The notes beneath the pieces are model-generated. The model saw nothing but the letters and a program-made list of their open reading frames with translations. It had not been told where the DNA came from and did not search any database. DNA of 7,293 nt, taken from the NCBI GenBank assembly GCA_018266965.1, contig JAFDZJ010000315.1:1-7293 (forward strand). Direction: 5' to 3'. The position numbers and the translations under genes are program-made. Source of the stretch: Bacteroidota bacterium. GTDB lineage: Bacteria > Bacteroidota > Bacteroidia > Flavobacteriales > Weeksellaceae. Positions 5,851-7,293 of the stretch are shown here, one piece after another (positions within the stretch are counted from its first letter, which is position 1; each line of letters begins with the position of its first letter).

Positions 5851-6867
5851 TTATTGTTCTTCTTCAAAATACAATCTATAATATTTTCCTTTATCGTCTT
5901 GTCCGGTTTCTAGCATTTTCCTGTCGCCATGTATGTAGATGTGGAAATTTTTATCTAACTTTATAATAGATTTGAAATGTCTTTGTTGCTTTTTTACTGC
6001 CGTTGTATGTATGGGGAAATCTTCGGAAAGTGCCACCTGAGTTTCTTGCTCGTAATCCGACTTATAATTTCCAAAACTTTCTATTACATGCTCATCTTGT
6101 AATACTGTTTTGGCAAAATCATCATAATCGAATTGTTCTTTTTCTTTAAAATAATTAATAGACTTGTTAAGAAATTCTGCTTGGTCGGCTTTGGAAACCT
6201 CAAATTCTTGTGGTAACTGTTTGGTTATATAATCCTTATAAACAGTTAGTGTTTCTTGGGTATGAAAATAATCATCATCTCTTTGTTTTACTTTAAGAAA
6301 ATCCTCGAACCAATAGTAGATATCGCCAGACTTGTTATTATCATATATGGAAAGTGCAAAACCCTCTTCTTTATGATTATTATAGATGAGTACTCCTTTA
6401 TCTGGTTTGGAAAGTCCTATTCCGAAATCTTTTTCCAAATCATAACCATCGGTATCATTGTTTTTAATTTTTAGGAACATTTCTTTTTTTTCTGTTTTGA
6501 AAATTCCAATTTTATCAATTTTACCGGCATCGCTTTCTTCTCCTTCAAAAAATATAACAAACAATTCGCCTCCTACAACTCTTGGATTTTCGGCAATCTC
6601 GAAAAGGTGTTTGGCAATATTCTCACTTTCCCAAACGAATTTGACATTGTCTTCGAAAATTTCCGATACCGCACCATATACTACATTGTTCGCCAAATAC
6701 GAATCGCTGTAAAAATGAAATTGTTCTTCGGATTTGAAACCCGAAAGGAAAAAATTCTCCAAAACCTCACTCATTTCTTCATCTAGCAAAAGCTCTTCTT
6801 GTGCCAGGAACAATCCTTCTTGATTTATCTTATTGCCTACTTTGTGTACTATTATTTTGGAAATCAT
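5851..6867 (-). CDS. ndpA: Nucleoid-associated protein, NdpA/YejK (37-kDa) family
   Basis: This 338-residue protein is assigned to the NdpA/YejK family (E. coli YejK is about 335 residues) on overall length and several family-like segments. These are the N-terminal IIVHKVGNKINQEG, the stretch HLFEIAENPRVVGGELFVIFFEG (about residues 87-109) followed by IGIFKTEKK, and the C-terminal HFKSIIKLDKNFHIYIHGDR (about 298-317). Members bind the bacterial nucleoid, and E. coli YejK has been reported to interact with topoisomerases; the precise role in Bacteroidota is not established. The protein is soluble and acidic, with no signal peptide or membrane segment. It is divergent from a helicase gene, which is compatible with a DNA-related role but is not evidence for one. 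No terminator is visible after its stop. The family call is from recognition, so confidence is slightly lower than for its neighbours. Confidence 0.88.
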   Translation of the reverse strand: MISKIIVHKVGNKINQEGLFLAQEELLLDEEMSEVLENFFLSGFKSEEQFHFYSDSYLANNVVYGAVSEIFEDNVKFVWESENIAKHLFEIAENPRVVGGELFVIFFEGEESDAGKIDKIGIFKTEKKEMFLKIKNNDTDGYDLEKDFGIGLSKPDKGVLIYNNHKEEGFALSIYDNNKSGDIYYWFEDFLKVKQRDDDYFHTQETLTVYKDYITKQLPQEFEVSKADQAEFLNKSINYFKEKEQFDYDDFAKTVLQDEHVIESFGNYKSDYEQETQVALSEDFPIHTTAVKKQQRHFKSIIKLDKNFHIYIHGDRKMLETGQDDKGKYYRLYFEEEQ

Positions 6868-6889
6868 TTTTCGTTGAATTTTTGAAGTG

Positions 6890-6897
6890 CAAAAGTA
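6890..6897 (-). promoter_or_regulatory. Candidate -7 box of ndpA promoter
   Basis: The minus strand reads TACTTTTG, an exact TAnnTTTG match, 22 bases before the ndpA ATG. No clear -33 TTTG lies 17-21 bases upstream. It is in the divergent region shared with the helicase gene, about 65 bases from that gene's own -7 candidate. Confidence 0.4.
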
Positions 6898-6961
6898 TAA
6901 AAATTTGTGAAGCTAATTTTTGAAATTTACTTTGCACCTAACTTTCCAACTATAAATTTCT

Positions 6962-6969
6962 TATTTTTG
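6962..6969 (+). promoter_or_regulatory. Candidate -7 box of helicase promoter, four bases from the ATG
   Basis: TATTTTTG is an exact TAnnTTTG match, followed by ACAA and the ATG at 6974. As at smpB, transcription would begin at or next to the start codon. The final TG of the box plus the next base form an in-frame TGA (6968-6970), ruling out any upstream start. No convincing -33 TTTG is present at the usual spacing. Confidence 0.38.
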
Positions 6970-6973
6970 ACAA

Positions 6974-7293
6974 ATGAACGATTCTTTATTTCATTTGGTA
7001 GAACAAACCAACAGAAGTGTATTCCTGACCGGAAAAGCTGGTACCGGAAAGACAACTTTCCTTAATGAATTTGTTACCAAAACCAAAAAAAAATATATTG
7101 TAGTAGCTCCAACAGGCATCGCTGCCATCAATGCTGGTGGCGTAACTATACACTCAATGTTTGGGTTGCCACTTCGGACATTTTTACCCACACTAGACAG
7201 GATAGACAGTAATTTGGGGAATAATATTGTGGACTTGGCTCAACATTTTCGATACCGAAAAGATAAAAAAAAATTACTCCGGGAGATAGAAAT
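6974..7293 (+). CDS. Pif1-like superfamily 1 helicase / AAA-family ATPase (N-terminal part only)
   Basis: The frame opens at ATG 6974-6976 and stays open to the right edge, giving 106 complete codons. It begins MNDSLFHLVEQTNRSVFLTG. A Walker A motif GKAGTGKT occupies residues 20-27. It is followed by APTGIAAINAGGVTIHSMFGLP (45-66), the motif Ia region typical of Pif1/RecD-like 5'-3' DNA helicases. The later segment QHFRYRKDKKKLLREIE resembles the Bacteroidota members of this group, which from memory are about 750 residues with extra C-terminal domains; that part is outside the window. Such helicases unwind DNA in replication, repair or recombination, but the exact role of this branch is not defined. 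The start is secure because an in-frame TGA lies two codons upstream. Two runs of nine A (7085-7093 and 7265-7273) encode lysine triplets. Confidence 0.9.
   Translation, partial: MNDSLFHLVEQTNRSVFLTGKAGTGKTTFLNEFVTKTKKKYIVVAPTGIAAINAGGVTIHSMFGLPLRTFLPTLDRIDSNLGNNIVDLAQHFRYRKDKKKLLREIE

Noticed and set aside
6991..7191. Minus-strand open frame of 66 codons opposite the helicase N-terminus
   Set aside because: The plus-strand frame encodes a clear Walker A and motif Ia, so the antisense frame is a shadow.
1..7293. A novel defence, mobile or biosynthetic system
   Set aside because: Every substantial frame is accounted for by a well-known conserved family, there are no mobile-element or phage signs, and the gene spacing is ordinary for a chromosomal core region.

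Overview
This is a conserved housekeeping stretch from a low-GC member of the Bacteroidota, most likely a flavobacterium of the Chryseobacterium/Riemerella/Elizabethkingia group (Weeksellaceae). The placement rests on four things: Bacteroidota-type enolase and YebC variants; an OmpA-family protein with thrombospondin type 3 repeats and an A|Q signal cleavage site; the absence of Shine-Dalgarno sequences ahead of the starts I inspected; and repeated matches to the Bacteroidota -7 box TAnnTTTG. The family-level placement is inference from protein style and was not tested by a search.

Layout: six genes lie head to tail on the minus strand, so transcription runs right to left. They are ndpA-like nucleoid protein (5851-6867), smpB (5254-5712), an ompA-family outer-membrane protein (3712-5175), yebC (2879-3622), enolase (1456-2748) and citrate synthase (1-1169, C-terminus cut off by the window edge). 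A seventh gene, a Pif1-like superfamily 1 helicase, starts on the plus strand at 6974 and runs off the right end. It is divergent from ndpA across a 106-bp intergenic region.

Transcription: strong intrinsic terminators follow ompA, yebC and eno, and candidate promoters precede every gene. Most genes therefore look like separate units rather than one operon. No convincing terminator follows ndpA or smpB, so some read-through there is possible. The jobs are unrelated: central carbon metabolism (eno, gltA), translation quality control (smpB, probably yebC), the cell envelope (ompA) and DNA organisation or helicase activity.

No stretch above 300 bases lacks a gene. The largest gap (1170-1455) holds the eno terminator and a weak gltA promoter candidate. 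I found no RNA gene, CRISPR array, insertion sequence, phage gene or defence cassette, and nothing that justifies calling an undescribed system. The best second-look items are two predicted leaderless starts (smpB and the helicase) with nearly identical architecture, and a recently homogenised calcium-binding repeat array in the OmpA-family gene together with that protein's basic tail.
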